A stretch of 34,046 bases of DNA from Prorocentrum cordatum (taxonomy: Eukaryota > Sar > Dinophyceae > Prorocentrales > Prorocentraceae): contig CAUYUJ010009490.1 of NCBI GenBank assembly GCA_963575745.1, forward strand, positions 1 to 34,046, written 5' to 3'. Of the stretch, positions 22,301 through 29,790 are shown one piece after another. Position numbers and translations under genes: made by a program. Each line of letters opens with the position of its first letter. The first letter of the stretch is position 1. The notes beneath the pieces were generated by a model. It saw only the letters and a program-made list of their open reading frames with translations. It was not told the origin of the DNA and searched no databases.

Positions 22301-25300
22301 CGCATGCGTTGGGGCCATTGCGCGGCAGAGGGTCGGGGATCGAGCAGGGGGGGGGGGGACGAGGCCGACTAGCCACAGAGAGCAGGATCGAAAAACAAGA
22401 GGAGGGACGGGAAGGGAAGGGACTAGAGAAGGCAAGCACAGGACAGCAGAAGGAGCATTGGATTGGGCACTTAGTGGAGAGGCGCGGGAAAGGAGATGAT
22501 CCCCCTTGCGTCACTCCTCCGTGCCTCTCCTTCGAACTCGACCCCATCCCCAGCCCACCGCCCACCCCTGCCCCCCCCCCCTCCCCCCTACCCCCCCGCC
22601 CACCCGCCCCCTCGGCCCCCCCCCCCCCCCTCCTCCCAATCATCATTTACCTCGCCCCCCATCGCTTGACTGGACAACCCCGGACCCCATTCAAAGAAGC
22701 ACGCAACACCCACCGCGACATCTGCTCCGGGGCCGCCAGGCACGCCTACGAAGTGCAGCGCCGACACGATTTCGGGCGGCAGCGACGAGACGCGGATGCG
22801 GCCGAATGGCTGTCCCCGCGGGAGGGGCAGAGAGTACCTTGCGAGACAACAATCAACTCCTCCTTCCCCACCTTCACTTCCCCTCAGCCCTCGCCCCACC
22901 CAGAAACTGCCATGTGCTCGGCGATCAGGCGAAACGACTGGATGCAATCGGCATGGCGGCCCCTGGCAATCTTCTCCAAATAACTGCACGCCGCCTCCAA
23001 GTGCTGGAAAAATGTCCAGTCTCCCCCACGTGATCGTCGGAGATCAGGGCCAGTGGGAGACGCTGCGCCTTGAGCGCGGGGGCTTTCGTCGCCTTCTGTT
23101 TGGCAGCAGCTTTGACGCCACCTGCGTGCTCAGACTCCTGTTTGTCCTTCTGGGCTTTCTTGCGCTGCCTGACGACTTTCCTCAGATGCGCAGCAAACTT
23201 GTCTTGCAATCTCGTTGTGGCTCTCTGTTCTTTCAGCGCCCTCTTCGCAGCCGCCTCGGCCCGCTCCTGATAGGGTTCGAGCATGTTCTTGAAGTTCTCC
23301 TCGGGCGCCGCCTTCAAGATCGGCAGCCCGCCTGCGGGCGGGCCGCGAGGCCCGCGGAGGAGGCAACTACCACGAGCGAGTGCTGACACGCAACCAAGGC
23401 GAGCTGGGGCCACGCGCGCTGGAGGTCGGGGCGATGCTACACCGCGCGGCTATATCAAACATAGGATGTGCTGCATGCATGACTGCATGTGACCCGCGAA
23501 AACCGCGCGCCTGGCAATAGAGCACACGCCCCCCAGCCAACGGGCCCCAGCTTCGGGAATGCGAGCAACATGATGGGCACCGCGTACTCCGCGTAGTCCG
23601 TCTTCAGCATCTGCGGACATGGCTGAGCCATGCCAGAGCAGCAGCGGCACATGCCAGAGCAGCAACCGCATTTGGGAGCAGTAGCGGCGCCAAAGCAAGC
23701 AGCATGCGCAGGAGCAGCAACAACTGCAGCAGTGGGCAGCGGCGCAAACATGACATGTCAGAGCAGCGGCGCCGAAACAATCAGGACAGATGCGCGCTGG
23801 ACAGGTTGGCCCGACACCGCCCATTGCGGCAGTTCGCATGGTGTGACCGAGACCTCGACATCGAGTCACGCACTGAGAGAATGCACCAACAACTGAAGCA
23901 ACAAGCATGCACGGCGCTGCAATGAAAGAGGTTGAGAAAGCAAGTGGCCTTCAACTTATTCGCCATTGCCTTGAACACGCGCTCGTGCGTACTAGCGTCC
24001 ATCTTTGGGAAATCTACCTCGGCCATGCAAGCGCACTCTAAGTGCTCGAAGACAGTGCGCCCATCATTGAGCTTGATCTGCACCGCAGAAGTCCGGAATA
24101 CTTGCGTGCAGTCGTAGCTAAAAGGGCTCGACCACCAGCCTGGCTTCTGCGCCTTCCCTGCCCGCGCGCGCACTCCCCTCCCTTCCTCGGAGCCCCGCCC
24201 TCCTCGCTGCCTGGCCCCCCCCCTGCCTTCTGCCCAGCCCCGTTCCCCCCCTCCCTCTCCCACCCCCTATCGCGGCCCCCCCTCGTCGTCGCCCCCCACT
24301 CGCCCCCCCGCCACCCCCCCCCGCCACCCCAGGGGGGGGGCCGCTGAGGGGCGGGCGCGCGCGCGACGCGAGCGCGCGCAGCTCCTGCAGGCAATGCGGC
24401 AATGCGCAAGCAGCGCCCTGTGCACACGGCGCGCACCTCCTTGACCTTCTAGCTGATTGTGCGATCGCAGTGCTGCCCCGCCCCCTGGGCCCCTCCTCTA
24501 CGAAGTCGTACCTCTTCTTAATGTAGACAGTCTGCCCCAGCCCATTCCAGGTCCAACCGGGCCTGCTGCCGGCGAAATCTTTCCACCCAATTTGGAGTTG
24601 ATCAACTGCCCAAAGTTTTTCCAGAACGGTAGTTACTGTCATCCTCTCGTTCAGCTTATCCCCTAACTCTTTCAAGAATATCCCACATCCCTTTGGCAAC
24701 GTCCTGTTGTAAATCTTGCAGTGGGGCCAGCCGTCGGCGATGGCCCTGCCCGCCCACCCCTCGGCACGCCGCGGGCAGATGCGCGCGCGTCACTCTCGCC
24801 CTGCATCACGTCGCACGGAGCGGCGCGCCCGAGGCAAGGGGGGGGGGCCTGGCGCGATGGGCAAGGATAAGAATAGGTGATGATGGCTGATCCGAATTCG
24901 GTTTGGACGCATCTATCTCGAAGCCGCGCCCCCCCCTCTCTTTGGGCGGGCCCGCCAGGGCCCCAAGAGAGCCCCTAGATGTTCAATGAACGCGGAGATA
25001 GTGCGCGGATGGACAGATCAGATTGGGCACCTTCCAACGGACGCCGACTGCATATGCATATGTGCATTGGGCTCCACACGGTTCGCAAGTCATTGGACTG
25101 TCCCGCAGCCTGACTGCGTCCAGAAAGCTCATTGGTCGGGGGCCATATGGAGGGGGGGGCGACGGGGCGTGGAGAGGAGTCATCGAGATTGGAAAACAAC
25201 ATGAGATAAATGGCCAACGTAGACGGCGCTCGGACAGACTGGACAGATGATGCGCCCCCCCCCCCTCTTCGTGACGTTCTTGTTCTTCTGGTTGCTGGCC

Positions 25301-28300
25301 TTCTCCCACGCGCGCTTCAGCCCCTGCGCCAAGGTGGCGCCGTGCAGCGCGAGATAGTGGTCCTCCACTTCCCGCCGCGCGCAGGCCCGCTCCGATTTCG
25401 GCGCGGGCAGCGGCCGGGGATGGCATGGGGCGGCATGGCAAGAGCGGGCGGGAATGGGAGGATTGCCGACTTGGAATTGAAGATGCGACAGGTGCCCAGA
25501 CTGCCCCACTGTCTCGGCGGCAAGGGCGAAGCTGGGCAAAAGGTGCAATTGGGCAGCGGATAAGATAGGCGCGCGACGCCCCCCCCCCCCCCATCATAAT
25601 CAGGGGGGGGAACCGTCTGCCAAGGAGGTGCAAATATGAAGCGCCAAACGCATCCTGCCATACCGAGCACAGGCGCAGCAGCCGCCCCCGCGGACCCCCC
25701 CCCCAGGGGTCCTCCTTCTTGGGGTCTGGGTCCTTCACCAGCCAGGCGCCGCCTTTGTTCTCCCACAAAAAAGCCGATACTCTCAATGCTCTTCACGCGG
25801 TCCTCGATGCTGGCCTCGTCGCCGCGGTCGTTCCACTCGTGCCGGTCCTCCGCTGCCCCAGCCCCGGGCCGCGCGCGCGACCCCGCCCGACGACGAGTCG
25901 CGACGACGAGCGCACCGTTGCTAGGCCATATCGCGGCCCTCGCGGGGTTGCCTCGGCGCAATCTCGGAACCACCTTAGGGGCCGCGAGCGGCGCGCAATT
26001 GTGCGCCCATCGCGGGGCCATATTGCAACCCCCCTGGTCATGTCGCGGGGCCCTCTCAGTGCCTCGGGCGAACGAAACCCCATGGGGCCCTAAGTGGCTC
26101 ACGAGGGCCCCGAGATGGCCCCGCATGCGGCGTGCAATTACACGCTCGTATTGCAGCATCATTGGAGCCCTCGCGGGGCCGTCTCAAGGGCTCAAGGGCC
26201 TCTCGGGGCCCACCCGCTCCGGACGCCCGCGCCCATCTGATCGCGCGGGATGCGCATATTCTGAACAAAGCCGATGGCGGACAAGTGTTTCTTTGACATG
26301 CCATTCCCTCTAACGACTCAATATACACCCCCCCGCCCCCCCCGCCCCACGATGTTGAATTCGCCATTCGTCACGAAGCGCACGTGCTTGTCGGGAGTGT
26401 CCAAGTAGTCCGCATCGATGCGTTGCTGGTACTCCAGGTTGGAGAGCCCCACGCCATACTTAGCCTGCCGCGCAAACAACACAGATGACGAAACAAGCGC
26501 ATGATGCATCGATGAGCAGGCAACATGTCGACCGAAGAGACGGAATAACCACGATCGGGCGGACGGGAGAGCACCACGTATAATGCACGCATGGCAGGGG
26601 GCTGCTCAAGGCACAAGGGACAAGCAACGGACCGCAAAAGAGGAAGGGGACGCGACGGAGAAGCGGCGGAACGCAAGATTGATACATCGGACCGTGGGCG
26701 CTCGCAAGGGAGGGCGTGGCAACGATAGACCACAAAGCCGACTGCTGGCAATGAATAGGTCGAAGGTCAGCGCGATATTCTCGCAGCCGCCCAATGCCCC
26801 CTCTCCGCGCGACAGGGTCGCCGCACGTCAGCGCGTCGCAACGCGCATCGCCCTTGAAAACGCGCAACGCCCGAATATCCACAGCGAGCGAACGCGACGC
26901 GTGCAAGGCACGTGGAGCACGCGCGAAAGAAAGCACAGGGAACACAATGGTGCCAGGGTGCGTTGAGCAAAATTCTTCACCATCGATCGAGCAACGCGCA
27001 ACCACATCTGGACAATGTCAACACCCGCCCACTGAAAGAAAATGAAAAAAAACACATGCGACAGCGAATCAAAGACAACAGAAAAACGAACAAAATAAAA
27101 CGCAAACTTTTCGCGCGATGATGATGGCAAATACTCTGATCCATGGAGCTGGCTCCATGAAATCAGGGCGCCTCATGGAGCCGACTCCATGAGACCAGGG
27201 ATCTCATGGAGCCGACTCCATGGGACCCCCTGATCTCATGGAGCCGACTCCATGAGACCCCCCCCGATCCCATGGAGTCGGCTCCATGAGATCCCCCTGG
27301 GCTCATGGAGCCGACTCCATGAGACCCCCTGATCTCATGGGATCGGCTCCATGAGACGCCCCTCAATTTCATGGAGTCGGCTCCATGGGATTCCCCAGGA
27401 CTCGTTGACCCGACCCCATGAGGCCCTGATCTCATGGAGCTGAGTCCATGAGATGATTGATCTCATGGACTCGGCCCCATGAGACCGTGTAGCATCATGG
27501 CCGCATGACGCGCGACGCGATTGCTTCTCGCGCCGCCGTGCCCGCGCAGGTGGCATGCGTTCATGGACTCAACTCCATGGGGCAGCAAGGTTTCCTGGAC
27601 CCAGGTCTGCGAGACGCGCGGTCGCATCGGCGCAGCCCCACCAGATATCCATGGACTCAGCTGCATGAGACCTGCCATGCGACGCGTAATCTCGCGGCGT
27701 CGGTTCCATGAATGCACGGACGCGACCCCGCCCCCCCCCCGCCCCCCCTGCATTGCGCGCGCAAGCCTGTCCGACGCGGCCGCGCGCGCGCGCGGGCGGC
27801 CGCTGGCGCCATAAAACTCAGCCTGCTGGGCCAGGAGAGCGAACCCACTCGTGGACCCACGGGCGCAGCGCCGAGAGTTCCATCAGGGGCAGGGCGCGAT
27901 GACTAGAGGCGCCCTGGGCGCAGAGGATAGTTGTGCAGTTGGGCCCGCCAGGGCGCGACAGACGTTTTTCGCGCGGCCGCGGGCCTGGAACGGCTCGCCT
28001 CATCGCTCGGGGGACGCATTTGCGCGCCGCGGGTGCTCGCGCGCCCGCCGCCCTGATGCAGCGCCTCGCGCGGCGCTCGCGCATGCGCGCATTGACCAAT
28101 GAGCTGCGTTCTCTACCCGCGCCGCGCCCCGAGCGCGCGCGCGCTGCTTGGATCGGGGGCGCGCGTAGCGCTGCTAGTGCGTGCTGCTGGCCATGCAAAG
28201 GGTTGGGGGGTTGGGGGGCTAGGACGAGGAACACCGGTTTGGGTGCGGGCCGCGCGCCTCCACCGTCTCGTAGGCATCCTCGTCGACAAGTGGCAACATG

Positions 28301-28371
28301 ATGCACGAGCCGAACGTGACCACCTCCGCGGGGCGCAGCGGCGGCAGCGGCCAGGGAGGGGGGGGCGGCAT
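15901..28371 (-). CDS. Gene A: large multi-exon gene, product unknown
   Basis: About 27 coding segments on the minus strand can be strung together from a possible ATG at 28371 (MPPPPPWPLPPLRPAEVV) to the TAG at 15901 (DPDTALLSD). Eleven neighbouring joins keep codon phase exactly, including introns 24501-24147, 23912-23611, 22899-22838, 22012-21874, 21692-20969, 18221-18125, 17912-17824, 17770-17731 and 17137-17015. This is good evidence for one continuous gene. Introns are mostly G-rich on the sense strand and acceptors are often preceded by GGGCAG-like sequence. Other joins need a one-base change at a homopolymer. The protein has a Lys/Ala-rich, probably coiled-coil segment (ALKEQRATTRLQDKFAAHLR) but no domain I recognise. 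It could be two genes; the 28.3-26.5 kb start is the least certain part. Confidence 0.6.
16650..16754 (-). CDS. Gene A exon, AFVNNLVNIAYSKTCSIMVK
   Basis: The segment follows a GGGGAG acceptor. The frame was chosen by third-position GC over a competing frame that also reads well. The donor is probably a GTTGCTGG site near 16640. Confidence 0.5.
16968..17014 (-). CDS. Gene A exon, ILNSLSAAMHGG
   Basis: Acceptor GGGCCGGGCAG, phase 0, joining the previous exon as LLAC|ILNSL. The donor is in a G run before GTGTTTTGC. Confidence 0.5.
17138..17186 (-). CDS. Gene A exon, QMASTGRAKGTSLLAC
   Basis: Forty-nine bases between GATCAG and TGC|GTGTCG. The phase matches the downstream exon exactly. Confidence 0.5.
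17348..17507 (-). CDS. Gene A exon, DVIGAPELLKDKESSALGPR
   Basis: Fifty-three codons with APKIMTVGEWMKGVCDAEAE and EETGEFPIIYQKGA. The donor is GCAG|GTGTGGGC. A phase mismatch with the next exon would be cured by one base in the C5 run 17351-17355. Confidence 0.65.
17583..17623 (-). CDS. Gene A exon, LDIADGGFLSHRQ
   Basis: Forty-one bases between GGGGCCAG and G|GTCGAGG. It joins the upstream exon in phase through a probable GC-AG intron (17690-17624). Confidence 0.45.
17691..17730 (-). CDS. Gene A exon, DVAAPKYLAHGQG
   Basis: Forty bases after CCGAGAG; the codon split G|AC joins it perfectly to the upstream exon. The donor appears to be GC (GGGC|GCGGGG). Confidence 0.5.
17771..17823 (-). 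CDS. Gene A exon, GAWLRISERWRKWRGLA
   Basis: Fifty-three bases, acceptor GGGGGCAG and donor CTG|GTAGGTAG. Split codons match on both sides (GA|A upstream, G|AC downstream). Confidence 0.6.
17913..18124 (-). CDS. Gene A exon, MGRWEVRSEHDILGDD
   Basis: Seventy codons including FSGWDSLHKADCSRKIAVCI and IWSKKQGGAIAADFYRANPW. The acceptor TTTCGCAG and the donor ATCGA|GTACCC give phase-correct joins to both neighbours. Confidence 0.7.
18222..18690 (-). CDS. Gene A exon, long open segment
   Basis: One frame runs from about 18690 to the donor CTTGAG|GTGGG at 18222/18221. It contains SAELPIPPTPWRWNLSWPDR, NYYLSTSPLLPRPELGRRPG, LLAILSEAARRESERGHPGV and a hydrophobic Cys-rich stretch ACSFGLTLLTLATCRLAG. 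The downstream join is in phase 0. The upstream acceptor is not determined. Confidence 0.6.
18846..19318. repeat. (CT)n/(CTT)n microsatellite with a duplicated block
   Basis: CT runs with a (TA)n patch near 18900-18920. The arrangement (CT)n-(TTC)n-(CT)n appears twice, at about 19036-19134 and 19216-19315. On the sense strand of gene A it is a purine (GA)n/(GAA)n tract inside an intron. Confidence 0.95.
19370..19655 (-). CDS. Gene A coding-like segment, frame uncertain
   Basis: Two frames stay open. One reads GHGDPWNFLDVNADECD and later SAMNWQRAAALETLRRGNRR; the other begins HLDLLAMGIRGTFSMSTRMS directly after an AG. Both have coding-like third positions, so an exon boundary or frame slip probably lies inside. 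The segment sits immediately 5' of the purine microsatellite. Confidence 0.4.
19820..19978 (-). CDS. Gene A exon, MDFNGVAHKIFAVLEELDG
   Basis: Acceptor GGGGGGCAG, then ERPRSMDFNGVAHK, a charged helical stretch RFRADLAKLEKKFRNAHG and EQLNQE. The donor is not settled, possibly GC in GAGGGCGATC. Confidence 0.6.
20150..20236 (-). CDS. Gene A exon, SKCIESMSNCVKVAPEG
   Basis: Acceptor CCCGCCAG in phase 0, followed by AVELPPEILRMMDRE. The donor is not clear. The frame is unambiguous by composition. Confidence 0.6.
20335..20968 (-). CDS. Gene A long exon
   Basis: It starts after GGGGAGAG with ELPTTAMTLGSMMRNLMMGL, then EGLRTFVDACIEAVVEELPA, VETLVSGGPNGESVTSTIG, LCRMHGPCWFCAQEDG, and after one frame slip at CCC 20560-20562 continues LEYHRITPTAPKAPVQQCLH and PELDEAFKTAAPIIFDLGAG. 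The upstream join (intron 21692-20969, 724 bp) is in phase. This is the longest coding block of gene A; it looks helical but matches no family I know. Confidence 0.7.
21693..21873 (-). CDS. Gene A exon, DSDPDAFEVLNLVKAQE
   Basis: Acceptor CGCCTGCAG, donor CGGCCG|GTTGCGG. It also contains KPVLSDGYCQQIMEESAPAA and SLLLTISQTAAFTRP. The join upstream (GG|G) and downstream (phase 0) both hold. Confidence 0.7.
22013..22105 (-). CDS. Gene A exon, RLDVLEWLVSG...
   Basis: After CGACCCAG it reads RLDVLEWLVSG, and with one base fewer in the C4 run 22068-22071 continues RVCAVILLDSKLRRRVESGG to donor GG|GTCTGG. Both halves are clearly coding, so the slip is probably an error or a recent mutation. Confidence 0.55.
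22204..22290 (-). CDS. Gene A exon, SNSIRLCIRGKDRDIKGW
   Basis: Acceptor GGAGCAG, continuing TGLKCAFKEF. The likely donor is CTT|GTATGC at 22203; without it, reading continues to a TGA at 22146. Confidence 0.55.
22651..22837 (-). CDS. Gene A exon, YSLPLPRGQPFGRIRVSS
   Basis: Sixty-two codons including LPPEIVSALHFVGVPGGPG and VAVGVACFFEWGPGLSSQ, with donor GGCGAG|GTAAATG. The upstream join is phase-correct through a 62-bp intron; the downstream join needs one base fewer in C6 22655-22660. Confidence 0.65.
22900..23331 (-). CDS. Gene A exon with Lys/Ala-rich coiled-coil stretch
   Basis: From GLPILKAAPEENFKNMLEP through a charged helical region (RATTRLQDKFAAHLRKVVRQ, KKAQKDKQESEHAGG) to ALISDDHVG. 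One extra base at C5 23023-23027 then gives DWTFFQHLEAACSYLEKIAR and SFRLIAEHMAVSG up to donor GG|GTGGGG. A coiled coil is my inference from the heptad-like charge pattern. Confidence 0.65.
23494..23610 (-). CDS. Gene A exon, MLKTDYAEYAVPIMLLAFPK
   Basis: Thirty-nine codons in phase 0 after TCCGCAG. The downstream join works if the intron uses a GC donor three codons further on (ACAT|GCAGTC). Confidence 0.6.
23913..24146 (-). CDS. Gene A exon, KPGWWSSPFSYDCTQVFR
   Basis: Seventy-eight codons, phase 0 on both sides, including VQIKLNDGRTVFEHLECACM and RVFKAMANKLKATC. Introns on both sides are canonical GT-AG. Confidence 0.7.
24502..24745 (-). CDS. Gene A exon, AIADGWPHCKIYNRTLPKG
   Basis: Acceptor GGGCGGGCAG, then CGIFLKELGDKLNERMTVTT, VLEKLWAVDQLQIGWKDFAG and WTWNGLGQTVYIKKRYDF before GTAGAGG. 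The downstream join is in phase 0. Confidence 0.7.
25265..25400 (-). CDS. Gene A exon, REVEDHYLALHGATLAQG
   Basis: A charged helical segment continuing LKRAWEKASNQKNKNVTKR up to a long C run (25256-25266 on the plus strand). The exon edges are uncertain because of that run. Confidence 0.55.
25700..25852 (-). CDS. Gene A exon, EDRHEWNDRGDEASIEDR
   Basis: Acceptor GGGGCAG. It reads to VKSIESIGF, then after removing one base from A6 25767-25772 continues LWENKGGAWLVKDPDPKKED. Both halves are clearly coding. Confidence 0.6.
25870..26213. other. Gene A intron with degenerate CGCGGGGCC repeats
   Basis: The words CTCGCGGGG and ATCGCGGGGCC recur at about 25941, 26013, 26046 and 26176 in a loose array. 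Similar CGCGAGGGCCC words occur in the intron near 21020-21090. No coding sequence is supported. Confidence 0.4.
26214..26299 (-). CDS. Gene A exon, MSKKHLSAIGFVQNMRIPRD
   Basis: A coding-like stretch ending QMGAGVRSG before GTGGGCC. The start is taken at its ATG only for lack of a clear in-phase acceptor. Confidence 0.5.
26351..26464 (-). CDS. Gene A exon, AKYGVGLSNLEYQQRIDADY
   Basis: Exactly 38 codons, phase 0-0, acceptor GCGCGGCAG and donor ATC|GTGGGGCGG. It continues LDTPDKHVRFVTNGEFNI. Confidence 0.65.
27139..27484. repeat. Tandem hairpin repeat array (11 units, 30-34 bp period)
   Basis: Each unit is a near-perfect palindrome, typically TCTCATGGAG-CCGA-CTCCATGAGA, separated by 7-12 bases rich in CCCC and GAT. 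Unit starts are near 27139, 27172, 27203, 27235, 27269, 27302, 27334, 27368, 27401, 27431 and 27462. The four-base loop is CCGA in some units and TCGG in others, so units occur in both orientations. The spacers are too short for CRISPR. Confidence 0.9.
27560..27712. repeat. Dispersed relatives of the hairpin unit
   Basis: Three degenerate copies (TTCATGGACTCAACTCCATG, TCCATGGACTCAGCTGCATG, and a half copy GTCGGTTCCATGAA) follow the array at irregular spacing. Confidence 0.6.
28264..28371 (-). CDS. Gene A putative first exon
   Basis: From an ATG at 28369-28371, MPPPPPWPLPPLRPAEVV leads into VTFGSCIMLPLVDEDAYET before donor ACG|GTGGAGG. The second half is convincing coding sequence; the Pro-rich start may simply be translated intron, since no AG precedes it nearby. 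Confidence 0.45.
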
Positions 28372-29234
28372 CAGGGGCAGGGACAGCGGGGAGAGATGCG
28401 CGGCCCCCCTACTGGCCTGGACAATAAGGATAGGATTGGTCGAGCTAGGAGGGAGGAGGAGGAAGGGGCTGCCAATGGGAGTGAACTGCCACTACCTCAG
28501 CAGGAAGAGCGAGGGATATGATGGCGGCGCGGACAACGGCGCCGCTCAGCAGACAGCACCGCTGACAGGCTAGAAGCAACCCAGCAACCACTGCGCATGA
28601 TTTGGGCGGCGCCGATTGAGTGGCTGCGGCTGCCGGAGGGAAGAGCCCCATCAAACATGCCAATGCACACATGAGACAATAGCAATGGGTAGTGTCGACC
28701 TTCTGGGGGGTGGTCCATCCACGCTTGGTGGTGCACGTCAACGCGATCCCGATCGATGTGGGGAGGCCCTTGTCAGGCCTGTGAAGGTCGTGGGGTATGT
28801 GATCGCCTCCTGGCCTCCGACTTCAGGACCCCGCTGCAGAATCCCCAGACGATGTGGCCTCTTGCAGGCCGACGCGAAACAACTGTGAAGACGCCCCCAC
28901 GCGTTGCTCGCGTAAACGAGATGCGACCCTACATGCGACCCTCGGCTACGCTTGTTCTACTCTGCCTTCCCAGCCCTCCCCCTCCCCGTGGCAAGAATGA
29001 GAGAGGAAGCGAGGCAGAGGAGAACGCGGGGAGGGCGGGCCACCAGGAGGCAAAATACTACATCATCCCACATATACAATAAGTCAGTCCAAGTACAAAT
29101 CAGCATGTCGAAGTAGTAGTCCGTCATCAATGTCAGCGCAGTGAGGCAGATACAAATACATGAGCAATGCGGTGATCTGCCACCTGATCCAAAGTGGAAC
29201 AATAGGAGCCATGCATGCCCCCGCGCACTTCAGC
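28372..29234. other. Spacer between genes D and A
   Basis: A minus-strand stretch at 28500-28690 has two competing frames, one with GMFDGALPSGSRSHSIGAAQ, and may be a small exon; I cannot decide. The rest, including 28745-29230, shows nothing I can name. No trans-spliced-leader relic was noticed by eye. Confidence 0.3.
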
Positions 29235-29790
29235 TCAGCCAAGGCACGCAGGGCAGACAAAGTCGTCAAAGTTGCAGTGCGCGCGGCAGCGGTTCGAGCA
29301 CGCGTTGTGCCACAGGAGCAGGCAGATCTTGCAGCGGTAATAAAAGAGGTCGTGGAGCGTCGGGTCTGGGGCAAGAGCAGAGGACACCTTGCACGCCACG
29401 CACTCTTCGCCAGCCTTGGGCGCGATCGGGCCCTGACAAAACTGCGTGTTCTCGCGAAGCCTCAATAACAATAGCCACTCGTCAACGTGCGGCCGCTCTG
29501 GCTTGGGGGCCCTGCCCTGGTACAGACCAGTCACGTGCACAACAACTTCCTTGATGTCATCCTGCTTGCATACGGGCTGAAGGAAGGGCGCCAGGGCGAT
29601 GATGCGATCCCTCTCGTCCAAGCGCATGACCCTGCCCATCTGGGTAGCAAGATGGGTCCACACGATGAACAAAGCACGGCCGTCGCTCTTGGTGACGAGG
29701 CTGACGGTACCCTTTTCAATCGGCTTACCCTTGCTCTTATTCGCCTTCCTCAGCGCAGAATCTATCTTCGATGAATAAGACCAACTGGGG
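29235..29790 (-). CDS. Gene D C-terminal part with PHD finger
   Basis: Reading resumes as SWSYSSKIDSALRKANKSKG after the G4 slip. It continues KSDGRALFIVWTHLATQMGR, LDERDRIIALAPFLQPVCKQ and TGLYQGRAPKPERPHVDEW. From 29405 the pattern is C-V-A-C, 18 residues, C-K-I-C, four residues, H-x-x-C, and finally F-V-C-P-A-C. This is the complete C4-H-C3 ligand set of a PHD finger, with Trp before the His and an aromatic two residues before the last pair. The stop follows two residues later. Positions 29360-29589 are duplicated in gene B, but the second half of the finger is not. Confidence 0.75.

Larger units (their letters stand above)
26465..28263. other. Large intron or intergenic gap in gene A
   Basis: Between two coding segments lie 1.8 kb. 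They hold an A-rich patch (27030-27115), the hairpin repeat array and a possible extra exon near 27840-27960 (MELSALRPWVHEWVR in one frame). Nothing else is defended. If the 28264-28371 segment belongs to another gene, this is intergenic. Confidence 0.4.

Noticed and set aside
27139-27484. CRISPR array
   Set aside because: Repeats are palindromic, spacers are only 7-12 bases and similar to each other, there are no cas genes, and the context is eukaryotic.
29339-29405. A 22-bp GT...CAG microintron in gene D (GTGTCCTCTGCTCTTGCCCCAG)
   Set aside because: Removing it would destroy the frame of the PHD finger, which is complete only if these bases are kept as coding.
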